A stretch of DNA of 64,000 nt. It comes from an uncultured Saprospiraceae bacterium (lineage in GTDB: Bacteria > Bacteroidota > Bacteroidia > Chitinophagales > Saprospiraceae). Every line of letters begins with the position of its first letter. The first letter of the stretch is position 1. The position numbers were made by a program, and so were the translations under genes. The DNA is taken from the NCBI GenBank assembly GCA_937921825.1, contig CAKZVK010000043.1, positions 32,094 to 96,093 of the forward strand, given 5' to 3'. The notes below the pieces were generated by a model. That model did not search any database and had not been told where the DNA came from. It saw nothing but the letters and a program-made list of their open reading frames with translations. This document shows positions 9,615 through 19,700 of this stretch, piece by piece.

Positions 9615-10506
9615 ATATAAATGGGGGATAGACTTAGGCGGTACTAAAATAGAAGCCGCTATTCTAGATACCTCACAAGACAATAAAATAATAGAAAGAC
9701 AAAGAGTCCCTACCCTTGCTGACCAAGGTTATGAGACGGTGCTGAACCAAGTGTCCACATTGATGACCACCATGGAAAACAAATCTGGACTCAAGCCTCA
9801 AGCCCTAGGCATAGGAACACCAGGCAGGTTAGATCGCGAGAGTGGAACCATTAAGAACTCAAATTCGGTATGCCTTAATGGAAAACCATTTCTTAAAGAC
9901 TTAGAAGCTCGCCTAAACATCCCCATCAAAATAGAAAATGACGCCAATTGCTTTGCCCTTAGTGAAGCGACACATATACGAAGCAGTAGCACTTCAGTTG
10001 CACAAGTTATTATCGGCATCATAATAGGCACTGGTGTAGGAGGAGGAATCATCATAGACGGCAAAGTACTTTCTGGCCTGCATGGTATAGGAGGAGAATG
10101 GGGACACAATTTTCTAGATGCGTCAGGAGGGGAATGCTATTGTGGAAAAATCGGCTGTGTAGAAAAAGTAATTGCAGGTCCAGCTCTTGAGCATTACTAT
10201 AAAAAACTATCTGGCACTAAGCTCAGCCTCAAAGAAATCAATGACCGTGCTCTAGAAAATGAATTACATGCCGTGGCTACTCTAGATAGATTACACAAGT
10301 ACTTTGGAAAGGGCATTTCTGTTCTTCTCAATATTATAGACCCTGATGTTGTGGTGATAGGAGGAGGTGTTGGAAACATAGACAGCTTATACACGAAAGG
10401 TGTAGAATGCATTGGAGAACATCATTTCAACAACAAGCTGAAAACCAAATTTATGAAACCAAAATTTGGCGATAGCTCTGGAGTTATCGGCGCCGCATTA
10501 TTATAA
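9607..10506 (+). CDS. ROK-family sugar kinase, probable fructokinase (Mak-like)
   Basis: It phosphorylates a free hexose in the cytoplasm. The ATP-binding motif DLGGTK is at 9-14, the catalytic Asp is D112 within ENDAN, and the ROK zinc site uses H167 with CYCGKIGC at 177-184. Several segments (IKNSNSVCLNGKPF, GEWGHN, GDSSGVIGAA) closely resemble the E. coli manno/fructokinase Mak rather than glucokinase or the NagC-type regulators. No HTH is present, so it is an enzyme rather than a repressor. It is co-transcribed with lacI (8-base overlap), and a GH32 fructosidase nearby supplies fructose. Fructose specificity is inferred from this similarity and context. Confidence 0.88.
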   Translation: MDKYKWGIDLGGTKIEAAILDTSQDNKIIERQRVPTLADQGYETVLNQVSTLMTTMENKSGLKPQALGIGTPGRLDRESGTIKNSNSVCLNGKPFLKDLEARLNIPIKIENDANCFALSEATHIRSSSTSVAQVIIGIIIGTGVGGGIIIDGKVLSGLHGIGGEWGHNFLDASGGECYCGKIGCVEKVIAGPALEHYYKKLSGTKLSLKEINDRALENELHAVATLDRLHKYFGKGISVLLNIIDPDVVVIGGGVGNIDSLYTKGVECIGEHHFNNKLKTKFMKPKFGDSSGVIGAALL

Positions 10507-10518
10507 ACTTTTAGCATC

Positions 10519-11244
10519 ATGAAATATCTACTTTACTGCACCCTATTCATAACTACATTCAATGTAGCTGGACAAATCACAGAACCAAAGGCCTCAGAAG
10601 TATGGGAACCTGAACCTAGAGCCATCAAGTATTCTGACAATGGTATACCTAGCGATGCCATAGTATTATTTGATGGTAAGACTCTGGACAGCTGGGAATC
10701 CACCAGTGATGGAGGGCCTGCACAATGGACAATAGATAACAATTGCGCTACTGTCGTCAAGGGAACGGGAAATATCCAGACCAAGGAAACCTTCGGTAGC
10801 TGTCAGCTACACTTAGAGTGGAGATCTCCAAGCGTGATAGAAGGAGAAGGTCAGGGTCGTGGTAATTCAGGCGTCTTTTTCCAAAAGAGATACGAAGTCC
10901 AAGTCTTAGACAGCTACCAAAACAGAACCTATTCTAATGGGCAAGCTGGATCTATCTATAAACAGCACATACCTCTCGTTAATGCCACCAAAAGTCCTGG
11001 CGAATGGCAGACTTATGATATCATTTTTGAGGCACCAGAATTCAATGAAGATGGAATAAAGATTAGGTCTGGTTATCTAACTGTGCTACATAATGGTGTT
11101 CTAATTCAGAACCATGCCGAGATAAAAGGGACAACAGAATATATAGGCTTTCCTAAGAATCTTGCTCATGGAGAAGATAAGATCATGCTACAAGATCACA
11201 GCAATCCGGTTAGCTACAGAAACATTTGGATAAGAAAACTATAG
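10519..11244 (+). CDS. Secreted DUF1080 (3-keto-disaccharide hydrolase family) protein
   Basis: The 241-residue protein has a signal peptide (MKYLLYCTLFITTFNVAG, cleavage near residue 18). It is otherwise a single DUF1080 beta-sandwich: DGKTLDSWEST, the GEGQGRGNSGVFF segment, YEVQVLDSY and SPGEWQTYDIIFEAP are characteristic. Some members of the family hydrolyse or eliminate glycosides that have been oxidised at C3. It lies 12 bases after the ROK kinase in the lacI operon and converges on the GH32 gene. The nearby GMC dehydrogenase could generate its substrate. The substrate here is not shown by the sequence. Confidence 0.88.
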   Translation: MKYLLYCTLFITTFNVAGQITEPKASEVWEPEPRAIKYSDNGIPSDAIVLFDGKTLDSWESTSDGGPAQWTIDNNCATVVKGTGNIQTKETFGSCQLHLEWRSPSVIEGEGQGRGNSGVFFQKRYEVQVLDSYQNRTYSNGQAGSIYKQHIPLVNATKSPGEWQTYDIIFEAPEFNEDGIKIRSGYLTVLHNGVLIQNHAEIKGTTEYIGFPKNLAHGEDKIMLQDHSNPVSYRNIWIRKL

Positions 11245-11254
11245 AATCCTAGTC

Positions 11255-12847
11255 CTACTGTCTCCATATATCATCTAGTGGATAGACGGTGTAACTAGAC
11301 GACTGCATTTCACCTCCCTGTGCAATTAGGCTGACACTGTCAAACTTTTTAGAAGGAAACAAAATACTCGTGAAACTCACGGCACCATTATCAATGAATA
11401 TTTCAGAAGATGCCGCGTCCATATATAGACGGACTGTCATTGATTCTTTATCAAAATTAATAGGTGCAGAATGAATGCCTGCGACAAATTCAGCAGAGAA
11501 GTTGCCCGGCGTAGAATGTGTCCTATCTACGAACATTTTTCCTTTCTCTTTACTGAAGGATATTTGAAAATATTCTCCCACGTCATTATGAAATTTCATT
11601 CCAAAAGACTCAGCTGTTGTTTTCTTTAAATCTACTGTAAACTCAAATTCTGATTGAGAAACATCGTAGGCGCCTTCCAGCAACTTTTCATCCGAGATAG
11701 TGACCGCCTTACCTCTTGTAGGCTCTCCTCTTAAGGCCTTTAGCTCCTGAACAGGTACACTGTGTATCTGGTATTCATTATTTAGATTGAGCAAGTTCAA
11801 TTCCCTTGGTAGCGTCATGGCACTACGCCACTTTTCAGTAGGGACTATCTGGGCATACTGCCAGTTAGACATCCAACCAAGGCCCAGAATACGGCCATCC
11901 GCTTTAGGTATATTATTCCAGGTTACAAAGGCATAGTTATCCGTCCCCCAATCTAACCACTTTTGATCTTTAATATCACACTTGAAGGCCTTGCCATCAA
12001 AATCTCCAACGAAATATGAAGTACCCGTTCCACCATTAGGTGCTTCTTTCTGAATGCTCACAATGAGCACCCACTTAGTCTCGTCTGTGCCCTCTACTTT
12101 CATAGGAAATAGGTCGGGGCACTCCCATAAGCGATTATCACCTTCTATAGCAAAATCAGAAATAAATTTCCAATCTATAAGATTAGGCGAGGCATAAAAC
12201 TTTACTCTATCATAGGCAGCAAGGACTAAAATCCAACTTTTTGTGTCTTCATGCCACACGACCTTTGGATCTCTGAAGTCTTTGATTTTTTCAGTATTAG
12301 GGATAACTGGATTGCCATCGTATTTTATCCATTCCGATCCACCATCGATACTGTAAGCAATACTTTGTTTCTGGAAGTCATTGCTTTTAGCTTTTTCTCC
12401 TACAAAATCATGATGTGTAAATGTGGCAATGATCGGTGGGTTATTCGCAGTACCCAATTTTGAAGTATTCTTATTATCTACGACGGCTCCACCAGAAAAG
12501 ATACAACCAATAGAGTCTGGATATAAGCCTATAGGTAGATGCTCCCAATGCACCATATCTTTTGATTGCGCATGTCCCCAGTGCATGGGTCCCCAAACTG
12601 TACTGTCAGGATAGTATTGATAGAATAAATGATACTTACCCTGATAGTAGAACATCCCATTAGGATCATTCATCCAGTTGGCCTCAGGCGTGAAGTGGAA
12701 CTGAGGGCGATGCTTTTCTTTGTAGTAATCTGAATCTACAAGATTAGTTACTACTTCTTGTTTTGCACTTTCGCTACATCCAATAGCAAAAGACAACATA
12801 AGAACTAGTGAAAATACTCCTAAGTTTTTACAGCTCATACTCCACAT
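11255..12847 (-). CDS. GH32 beta-fructosidase lipoprotein (levanase/inulinase/invertase type)
   Basis: It hydrolyses beta-fructofuranosyl bonds in sucrose, levan or inulin. The three GH32 catalytic motifs are present: WMNDPNG at 58-64 (nucleophile D61), FRDPKV at 191-196 (transition-state Asp D193) and WECPDLF at 241-247 (acid/base E242). The five-bladed propeller is followed by the C-terminal beta-sandwich (SAEFVAGIHSAP; SSEIFIDNG). A lipoprotein signal ends in FAIGC (Cys24), so it is probably cell-envelope bound. The start could instead be the ATG at 12838 (MSCKN). It lies 7 bases after the MFS porter gene. Endo- versus exo-action cannot be decided. Confidence 0.95.
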   Translation of the reverse strand: MWSMSCKNLGVFSLVLMLSFAIGCSESAKQEVVTNLVDSDYYKEKHRPQFHFTPEANWMNDPNGMFYYQGKYHLFYQYYPDSTVWGPMHWGHAQSKDMVHWEHLPIGLYPDSIGCIFSGGAVVDNKNTSKLGTANNPPIIATFTHHDFVGEKAKSNDFQKQSIAYSIDGGSEWIKYDGNPVIPNTEKIKDFRDPKVVWHEDTKSWILVLAAYDRVKFYASPNLIDWKFISDFAIEGDNRLWECPDLFPMKVEGTDETKWVLIVSIQKEAPNGGTGTSYFVGDFDGKAFKCDIKDQKWLDWGTDNYAFVTWNNIPKADGRILGLGWMSNWQYAQIVPTEKWRSAMTLPRELNLLNLNNEYQIHSVPVQELKALRGEPTRGKAVTISDEKLLEGAYDVSQSEFEFTVDLKKTTAESFGMKFHNDVGEYFQISFSKEKGKMFVDRTHSTPGNFSAEFVAGIHSAPINFDKESMTVRLYMDAASSEIFIDNGAVSFTSILFPSKKFDSVSLIAQGGEMQSSSYTVYPLDDIWRQ

Positions 12848-12854
12848 AATACCT

Positions 12855-14186
12855 CTATTTAGTTAGCAGTTCCATTTCTATTTCTTCTAAGTTTTTGCCC
12901 TTAGTTTCTGGCATCTTCAATCTCACCCATAGTAACTGCAGCAACATCATCACTGCAAAAAACAGGAAGATCGTCACTGGGGTAAACGCAGATAGTACAG
13001 CAGGTGTTATCATAGTAATCAGTGCAGCAAAAACCCAATGGGTTCCACTGCCCAAAGACATTCCATTAGCTCGTACCGAATTGGGGAATATTTCAGAAAT
13101 AAAAACCCAAATTACTGCACCCTGACCGATGGCATGAGCACCTACAAAAGCACTGATAAAGAATACAACTATCCACCCTTGGGCACCTATGTAGAAAGAC
13201 CATGCTACACCTAGCAAGGTTATGATGTAGCCAAAAGAACCTATAGTCATTAATTGCTTGCGACCCATTCTATCTATTAAATACATTCCCAGTAGAGTAA
13301 AGACAAGATTGACAACCCCTATGGGCACAGAGGCTATCAAGGTATTACTCTGATCTATTCCTGCCGCCTCAAATATTCTTGGCGCATAATAGAGTATAAA
13401 GTTTATACCAGAGACCTGATTGAAGAAAGCCAAAAGAAAGGCCAACATGATAGGCTTACTATACTTACCTGAGAAGAAATTACTTTTTGTTTTCAGTACT
13501 GAGTTTTTGATTGCGGCTATTCTTTCATCTACGTTTCCTAGCGGATCTAATTCTTGGAGCAGTTGTTTTGCTTTTGGCTCATCATTGCCTTTGAGCAACA
13601 ACCATCTCGGGCTATTAGGAATTCCGAGTATCATGACACAATAGATGAGTGCAGGAATAGCTTCTACGCCGAGCATCCATCGCCACGCATTTACCTCTAT
13701 CAAACTTCCCAGAAGATAATTAGAAAAGAAGGCAATCAAGATTCCGAAGACAATATTGAATTGATAAGTCGCAACGAGTCTCCCTCTCTTACTAGCTGGT
13801 GCAATTTCTGAAATGTAAATCGGTGCAGCAACAGAAGAGGCCCCTACTCCTACTCCTCCTATGAATCGAAAAAAGGAAAACACATAAGGATTGGTTGCTA
13901 AACTAGACCCTAATGCAGAGGCCAAGTAAAGGACACCTATCCAGAACAAGGTCTTCTTACGTCCAAATTTATCGCAAGGTATGCCGCCTAATAATGCTCC
14001 TAGGACAGTACCCCATAGTGCCATAGACATAATAAATACCCCATGAAACCAATCGCCAGTGTTCCATAGTTTCTGAATAGGAAGGTCCGCACCTGATATT
14101 ACTATGGTGTCAAAACCAAATAAAAATCCTGCTAGTGCAACCGTGATTACGGAATACTTAATTCCTTTATTATTCACTGAATTCAT
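12855..14186 (-). CDS. MFS sugar porter (XylE/GLUT-like), probable fructose/hexose importer
   Basis: This 443-residue inner-membrane transporter should have 12 membrane helices. The sugar-porter signatures are all visible: GFLFGFDTIVISGA in helix 1, DKFGRKK, the R-G-R after helix 4 (PASKRGRL), PNSPRWLL, the helix 7 motif QVSGINFILYYAPRIF, DRMGRK and the C-terminal PETKGKNLEEIE. It is likely a proton symporter for the monosaccharides released by the adjacent GH32 enzyme; the exact sugar is inferred from context. It lies 97 bases downstream of the Gluconate_2-dh3 gene and 7 bases upstream of the GH32 gene. Confidence 0.94.
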   Translation of the reverse strand: MNSVNNKGIKYSVITVALAGFLFGFDTIVISGADLPIQKLWNTGDWFHGVFIMSMALWGTVLGALLGGIPCDKFGRKKTLFWIGVLYLASALGSSLATNPYVFSFFRFIGGVGVGASSVAAPIYISEIAPASKRGRLVATYQFNIVFGILIAFFSNYLLGSLIEVNAWRWMLGVEAIPALIYCVMILGIPNSPRWLLLKGNDEPKAKQLLQELDPLGNVDERIAAIKNSVLKTKSNFFSGKYSKPIMLAFLLAFFNQVSGINFILYYAPRIFEAAGIDQSNTLIASVPIGVVNLVFTLLGMYLIDRMGRKQLMTIGSFGYIITLLGVAWSFYIGAQGWIVVFFISAFVGAHAIGQGAVIWVFISEIFPNSVRANGMSLGSGTHWVFAALITMITPAVLSAFTPVTIFLFFAVMMLLQLLWVRLKMPETKGKNLEEIEMELLTK

Positions 14187-14283
14187 TTTAGAGATATCTG
14201 ACCTAAGCTATGTCTCAAATTTAGAGTTTGTATTCTGGTACAGATCCATCAGACCATAGCCCAATAACATTCGGATAAGAAAT

Positions 14284-14913
14284 TTATAGAGACCAACTAT
14301 TACCTACCTCACTAAGGGGATGGCAGCCTATGAAAGCACCAGGAATTGGATCATAGCTGAGATGCTCTGTTGCAATCGTCTCATTACTAAAATAGGCGCT
14401 AATTCCTTGACTACGAATTGTACTCAGAAAATGGCCAAAGTAATAACTAGACTTTTCATTTTCCTCTAGAGCCTCCTCTTTTTTACCCATCAAGGTTTGG
14501 AGTTCTTTTAGCTCTTTAGTGTCTTTACCAGACATGTAAGTTTCCATAAATGCATTGACTCCAGATTCATTATCCTCTTGCTTGGATAGTCTAGATACTA
14601 ATCCAGATACTCCTATCTTGAAGTCATTCTGCTCTTTCTCTTTAAACAGTTTGTTCACTACATTATCTATAACCTGGATAATATTAAGCTCCTTAGCTCC
14701 TGGAGAACTTTCTGTGGTAGGTAAGAAAGCATCTAGCACTTTTTCCAGTGCCGTAGCTTCCTTGACAGACATAAATGAAGGGGTCCAGGCTCCTGCAACT
14801 TCAGTTATCGTGCCCTCCTGCTTACAACTGCTTATGAAGGCTGCAAAACCAGCTCCTGTCATGGTATACCCTGCACCTAATGACAAAGTTTTAATTGCTC
14901 TTCTTCTTTTCAT
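14284..14913 (-). CDS. Gluconate 2-dehydrogenase subunit 3 family protein (small subunit of GMC dehydrogenase)
   Basis: The 209-residue protein starts with a twin-arginine type leader (RRR at residues 3-5, then a hydrophobic stretch ending ISSC). The remainder is helical and matches the Gluconate_2-dh3 family by layout (FMSVKEATALEKVLDAFLP, PGAKELNIIQVID). In characterised relatives this subunit is needed for Tat export and activity of the flavoprotein, which has no leader of its own. It lies 23 bases downstream of the GMC gene, which supports that pairing. A Cys at the end of the leader could also make it a lipoprotein. Confidence 0.88.
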   Translation of the reverse strand: MKRRRAIKTLSLGAGYTMTGAGFAAFISSCKQEGTITEVAGAWTPSFMSVKEATALEKVLDAFLPTTESSPGAKELNIIQVIDNVVNKLFKEKEQNDFKIGVSGLVSRLSKQEDNESGVNAFMETYMSGKDTKELKELQTLMGKKEEALEENEKSSYYFGHFLSTIRSQGISAYFSNETIATEHLSYDPIPGAFIGCHPLSEVGNSWSL

Positions 14914-14936
14914 CTTATGATCTTTATTATGAGTTA

Positions 14937-16658
14937 TTAGAGGTTACCATTCTTTAGTTCTTTGACTGCATGATCTGCAGCTCTAGCAGTCAATGCCATA
15001 TAGGTCAGTGATGGATTTTGGCAAGCTGACGAGGTCATACAAGCGCCATCTGTTACGAAGACATTCTTAACCTCATGCACCTGATTCCATTTATTCAAGA
15101 CTGAGGTCTTAGAGTCTTTCCCCATACGAGCTGTACCCATTTCATGTATTCCTAGTCCTACTCCGTAACTCTTATCCCAACCTTGTACATTTTTAAATCC
15201 AGCTGCTTCAAATATCTCTACGGCTGCAGTTTTCATATCCTCCCGCATCTTCAGCTCATTCTCCCTAAGAGTGGTATAGAACTTAATAATCGGGATACCC
15301 CAATCATCCGTTTCTGAGGTGAGCTCCATACGATTATCATGGTATGGTAATATTTCTCCAAAGCCATTCATCCCTATAGTCCATGGCCCTGGCTCGAAGA
15401 GTTCATCTTTGAATTTCTTTCCGTAGCCCATTTCAGCAACACCTCTCCACCATTTTCCACGACGGGCACTGCCTTGGTATCCATAGCCTCTTATGAAGTC
15501 CTTATTGGTCTCTCTGCTTCCTGGGAGATTTCTGAATCGAGGAATATAAAATCCATTGGGCCTTCGGCCTTTATAATACATATCCTCATAGCCTTCCACA
15601 TCTGCACTCGCTCCTACTTGGAAATGGTGATCCATAATATTGTGACCTAGCTCTCCAGAGTCATTCCCCATCCCATTAGGAAAGCGATTACTCTTACTCT
15701 GCATAAGTATAGCTGTAGAATGAATACTAGAGGCATTACAGAAGACAATCTTAGAAGTAAAGTCATAAGTCTTCTTGGTTACGGCATCTATCACTCTGAC
15801 TCCTGTCGCTCTCTTGCTGTCTTCATCATAGATGATTTCGTAAGCAATCGAATTAGGTCTCAAGGTCATATTACCCGTGGCCTCTGCTGCAGGTAGTGTA
15901 GATGAATTACTGCTGAAGTAAGCACCATATGGACAACCCCTCATACATCTATTTCTGTATTGGCACTCTCCTCGCTTCGCAAACTTTTCACCATCACTAG
16001 TGATATGTGCAGTCCTACCAATCGTCAGCATTCTATGCTTCCATTTCTTTGACATACTCTTTTTCAGGTCTGCTTCTACACAGGTAAAATCCATCGGCTT
16101 GAGGAACTGACCATCGGGCAATTGTTTCAGCCCTTCTTTCATACCACTGATACCTGCAAAGGATTCTACATAATCATACCAAGGAGCCAAATCATTATAT
16201 CTAATAGGCCAATCTACAGCAACTCCATCTTTGGCATTGGCCTCAAAGTCCATTTCACTCCACCTATAGCTTTGTCTCCCCCATACTAACGAACGACCAC
16301 CCACTTGATAGCCTCGTATCCAATCAAATCTAGTACCTTCCTCTTCTTCATAGGGATGCTCAGAATCTTTGACAAAGTGATGAACCCATTCTGGCCTGAC
16401 TGTGTATCCTGTTCTTCTCTGCTTAGGATATTCTTTATCCAATTGCTTTTCAGAAAGACTTCCGCCATTCTCTAGTTCCCAGGGATCTAGATTGGCTGTA
16501 TGATAATCAGTGACATGCTTTATATTTCTTCCTCTCTCCAAGACTAGAGTCTTTAGGCCCTTTTCGCAGAGCTCTTTGGCAGCCCATCCTCCAGAGATTC
16601 CGGTCCCTATTACGATAGCATCATAATTCATTGGGCTCTTCTCATCAAACAACGACAT
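14937..16658 (-). CDS. GMC-family FAD dehydrogenase with C-x5-C-x3-C cluster motif (candidate glucoside 3-dehydrogenase)
   Basis: This flavoprotein oxidises a sugar or polyol alcohol group. The FAD Rossmann motif GTGISGG is at 18-24 and the active-site pair is H505 (GIHEMGTARMG) and N548 (SACQNPSLT). Cysteines C232, C238 and C242 have the C-x5-C-x3-C spacing of the iron-sulfur site of FAD-dependent glucose dehydrogenase alpha subunits, which pass electrons to a cytochrome c. The length of 573 residues fits the family. It lacks a signal, so export probably depends on the subunit encoded 23 bases downstream. No cytochrome subunit is adjacent. C3 oxidation of disaccharides is a hypothesis drawn from the DUF1080 neighbour; an alternative is fructose, gluconate or polyol oxidation. 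ATG 16631 is a possible shorter start. Confidence 0.9.
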   Translation of the reverse strand: MSLFDEKSPMNYDAIVIGTGISGGWAAKELCEKGLKTLVLERGRNIKHVTDYHTANLDPWELENGGSLSEKQLDKEYPKQRRTGYTVRPEWVHHFVKDSEHPYEEEEGTRFDWIRGYQVGGRSLVWGRQSYRWSEMDFEANAKDGVAVDWPIRYNDLAPWYDYVESFAGISGMKEGLKQLPDGQFLKPMDFTCVEADLKKSMSKKWKHRMLTIGRTAHITSDGEKFAKRGECQYRNRCMRGCPYGAYFSSNSSTLPAAEATGNMTLRPNSIAYEIIYDEDSKRATGVRVIDAVTKKTYDFTSKIVFCNASSIHSTAILMQSKSNRFPNGMGNDSGELGHNIMDHHFQVGASADVEGYEDMYYKGRRPNGFYIPRFRNLPGSRETNKDFIRGYGYQGSARRGKWWRGVAEMGYGKKFKDELFEPGPWTIGMNGFGEILPYHDNRMELTSETDDWGIPIIKFYTTLRENELKMREDMKTAAVEIFEAAGFKNVQGWDKSYGVGLGIHEMGTARMGKDSKTSVLNKWNQVHEVKNVFVTDGACMTSSACQNPSLTYMALTARAADHAVKELKNGNL

Positions 16659-16768
16659 AACTTAATTTTATTTGATAGCAAATTAAACAAATATTCTTTC
16701 CCCACTAAGTAGTTATCCATAATCTTTATCTATTGGAAAATGATAAAATTGTTTGTACCTATGATGCT

Positions 16769-19700
16769 ATGATAATGATTAGAGAAAGAAGCTTAATCAT
16801 ACCATATTATGGTCTGTTGATACTTGTCCTCCTTAGCGGCTATGGATGCACCCAAGATTCTAATCAAGATAGCAATGAGAATAAGGTCTCAAAACATCAC
16901 AGTTCTAATGACTATCCTATCCAGCTATCACGAATACTTAGCAGCCAATCAGGAATCTCGTTCAACAATAAAATAAATGACAGCGGAGGCATCAATCCGT
17001 TCACATGGAATTTCATGTATACAGGAGGTGGTGTAGGTATAGGCGACTTTAATGAGGATGGGTTTCAAGACATCTACTTTTGTGGCAACTTTGTAGAAGA
17101 CCGACTATACCTTAATCAGGGCAACTGGACATTTAAGGATGTCACTAAGCAAGCAGGCATTATTTGTCCTGACTGGTCCACAGGTGTCAGTGTGGCAGAT
17201 GTCAATGGCGATGGACACCTAGACATCTATGTCTGTAAGAACCATCCCAGCATGGACAAAGACAAGCTCACTAATAAGCTATTTATAAATAATGGCAAGG
17301 CAAAGTTTACAGAAGCGGCTGCGACTTTTGGCCTAGCGGACACAGGTTACTCAATCCAGAGTTTATTCTTTGATATGGAAAATGATGGTGACCTGGACAT
17401 GTATCTTATAAACCAACCCATGGATGCCTTCTCTAAACTACTGGTTACACCTCAACAGGCTTCTGCAGTAGATGGCAGAGATAAACTATTTATCAATGAC
17501 GGCAATCGATTTACTGATCAGACGAGTAAGTATCTCAAGAATAAAGATGCTTACGGACTAAATGTATTAGGCTCTGACCTGAATGATGATGGCTTCCTAG
17601 ACCTCTACATCAGTAATGATTATGACCAAGCAGATGAGCTACTGATTAATAAAGCTGGCAGAAAATTCGACAATAAAACATCCTCTAGCTTAGGCCATCT
17701 GTCGCTCTACAGTATGGGGAGTGATATCGCAGACATAGATCATGATGGCTACTCCGATATTGTGACACTAGATATGTCATACTCCGATCACTTCCGTAGT
17801 AAGACCAACATGGAATCTATGAATGTGGAGCGATTCTGGAGCATGGCTAAAGCAGACAATATTCCTCAGTATAGCAAGAACACCTTACAGCTAAATCAAG
17901 GCAATTTAAAATTTAAAGATATCAGCCATTATGCAGGTATAGAGAATACAGACTGGAGTTGGTCGGTGCTCTTCTCGGATCTAAATAACAACTCAGAAAT
18001 GGAACTCGTCGTCACTAACGGTATCTATAGGGATATTAAGAACAATGACTTCCGACTTTTTGTACAACAGAATCATGGAGGACAAGTTACACCTCAGAAC
18101 TTCCTAGATGTCCTGAAGAAGTTACCATCTACCCCAATAGAGAATATGCTCTATGAATTAAATGATGACTACAGCTATGAAAACATTGCACAGAAAGTGG
18201 GGTTCGCTGACAAGGGCTTTTCTACAGGTCTCGCATACGCTGATCTAGATAACGATGGAGACCTTGACCTCATCACCAACAATACAAATGAGCCCGCAGG
18301 CGTCTATCAAAATAACACCAAGGCAGGAAACTATATTAATCTTCAACTCGAAGGTCCTAAAAAGAATACTAAAGGAATAGGAGCAAAAGTAAGAGTTTAC
18401 AGCTCTGGGAAAATATTTACAAAAGAGATGGTCAATGTCAGAGGCTATTTTTCTTCAGTGCAGACAGACTTGCATTTTGGACTTGGCAATGCAACAGTTA
18501 TAGACAGCATCGTGACTACATGGAATCACAAAAGCAAGACAGTCATAAAGAACCCTAAGATCAACGAGACCATTGTAGTCAAGTATGATATAAACGAACC
18601 GAGAACAAAGCAAAGAACAGATAAGGTTCTATTTGAAAATGTAGCTCTTGTGAATTATCTCCACAAAGAAAACAGCTACGATGACTATGGAGAACAAATA
18701 TTACTCCCCCATGCACAGACTAACAATGGGCCCTACATTCTGACAGAAGATCTTAATGATGACAACCGAGAGGACCTCATCATATCAGGTAGCGCTGGCC
18801 GTTCAAGTCAGATTTTCTTACAGCAAGAAAGTGGTCAATTGAAACCATCTCCATCTGCGGTACTGGAAGCGGACAAGGCCAAGGAACAACTCCATATGTC
18901 TATCATCGAAAGTGAAAACTCAAAGCTACTCTATGCTGTAGCCGGTGGAGCTCAGTTTCAATCAAATTCGGAGAATCTAAAACATGATCTCTACAGAATA
19001 AATAAAGGACAATTAGTCAGAGAAAAAAAATCAAAACTGCCTAAACTAGATGGGCAGCCAGTCATCCAGATAGATATCGACGGAGACAAAGACCAAGACC
19101 TTTTTGTTGCAGGTAGAGCAAAAGCCAATAGCTACCCTCTTGCTCCTCATTCTATGTTCCTCGTAAATAACAAAGGCGTTTTCAATGAAGCCTCGTCCGA
19201 GGTATTAGCTCAGCCCAATATAGGATCAGTCACTGCAGGTGTCGCTGTAGACCTAGATGAGGACGGCGATCAAGACCTGGTACTGGCAGGAGAATGGTCT
19301 GAGATATCTGTACTAATAAACGAGGGCGGAACCTTCACTCATGAGACTATACAGACTTTCGGACATTCTTCACGAGGTATATGGTCAGCCATGGCGGCTG
19401 GAGACTTTGATAATGATGGAGACCTTGACTTCTTAGTCGGCAACCTAGGAGAGAATAACAAATTCCACCCAACTGTAGAAAAGCCACTGTATCTCTATGC
19501 TGATGACTATGATGGCAATAATAGCTATGATGTATTCCTAGCAAAAAGTTATAAAGAAAAAATAGTCCCTGTAAGAGGAAAGGAATGCTCTTCGCAGCAA
19601 CTCCCTTCTCTTAATCAGAAGTTCAGTTCCTATACCGATTTTGCCCAATCAAGTATCCAAGAGATACTACCAATAGAAAACTCGGATGCAAAGCGTCTAG

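Noticed and set aside
9607..10506. NagC/XylR-type ROK repressor
   Set aside because: No N-terminal helix-turn-helix; the protein starts directly with the kinase ATP motif.
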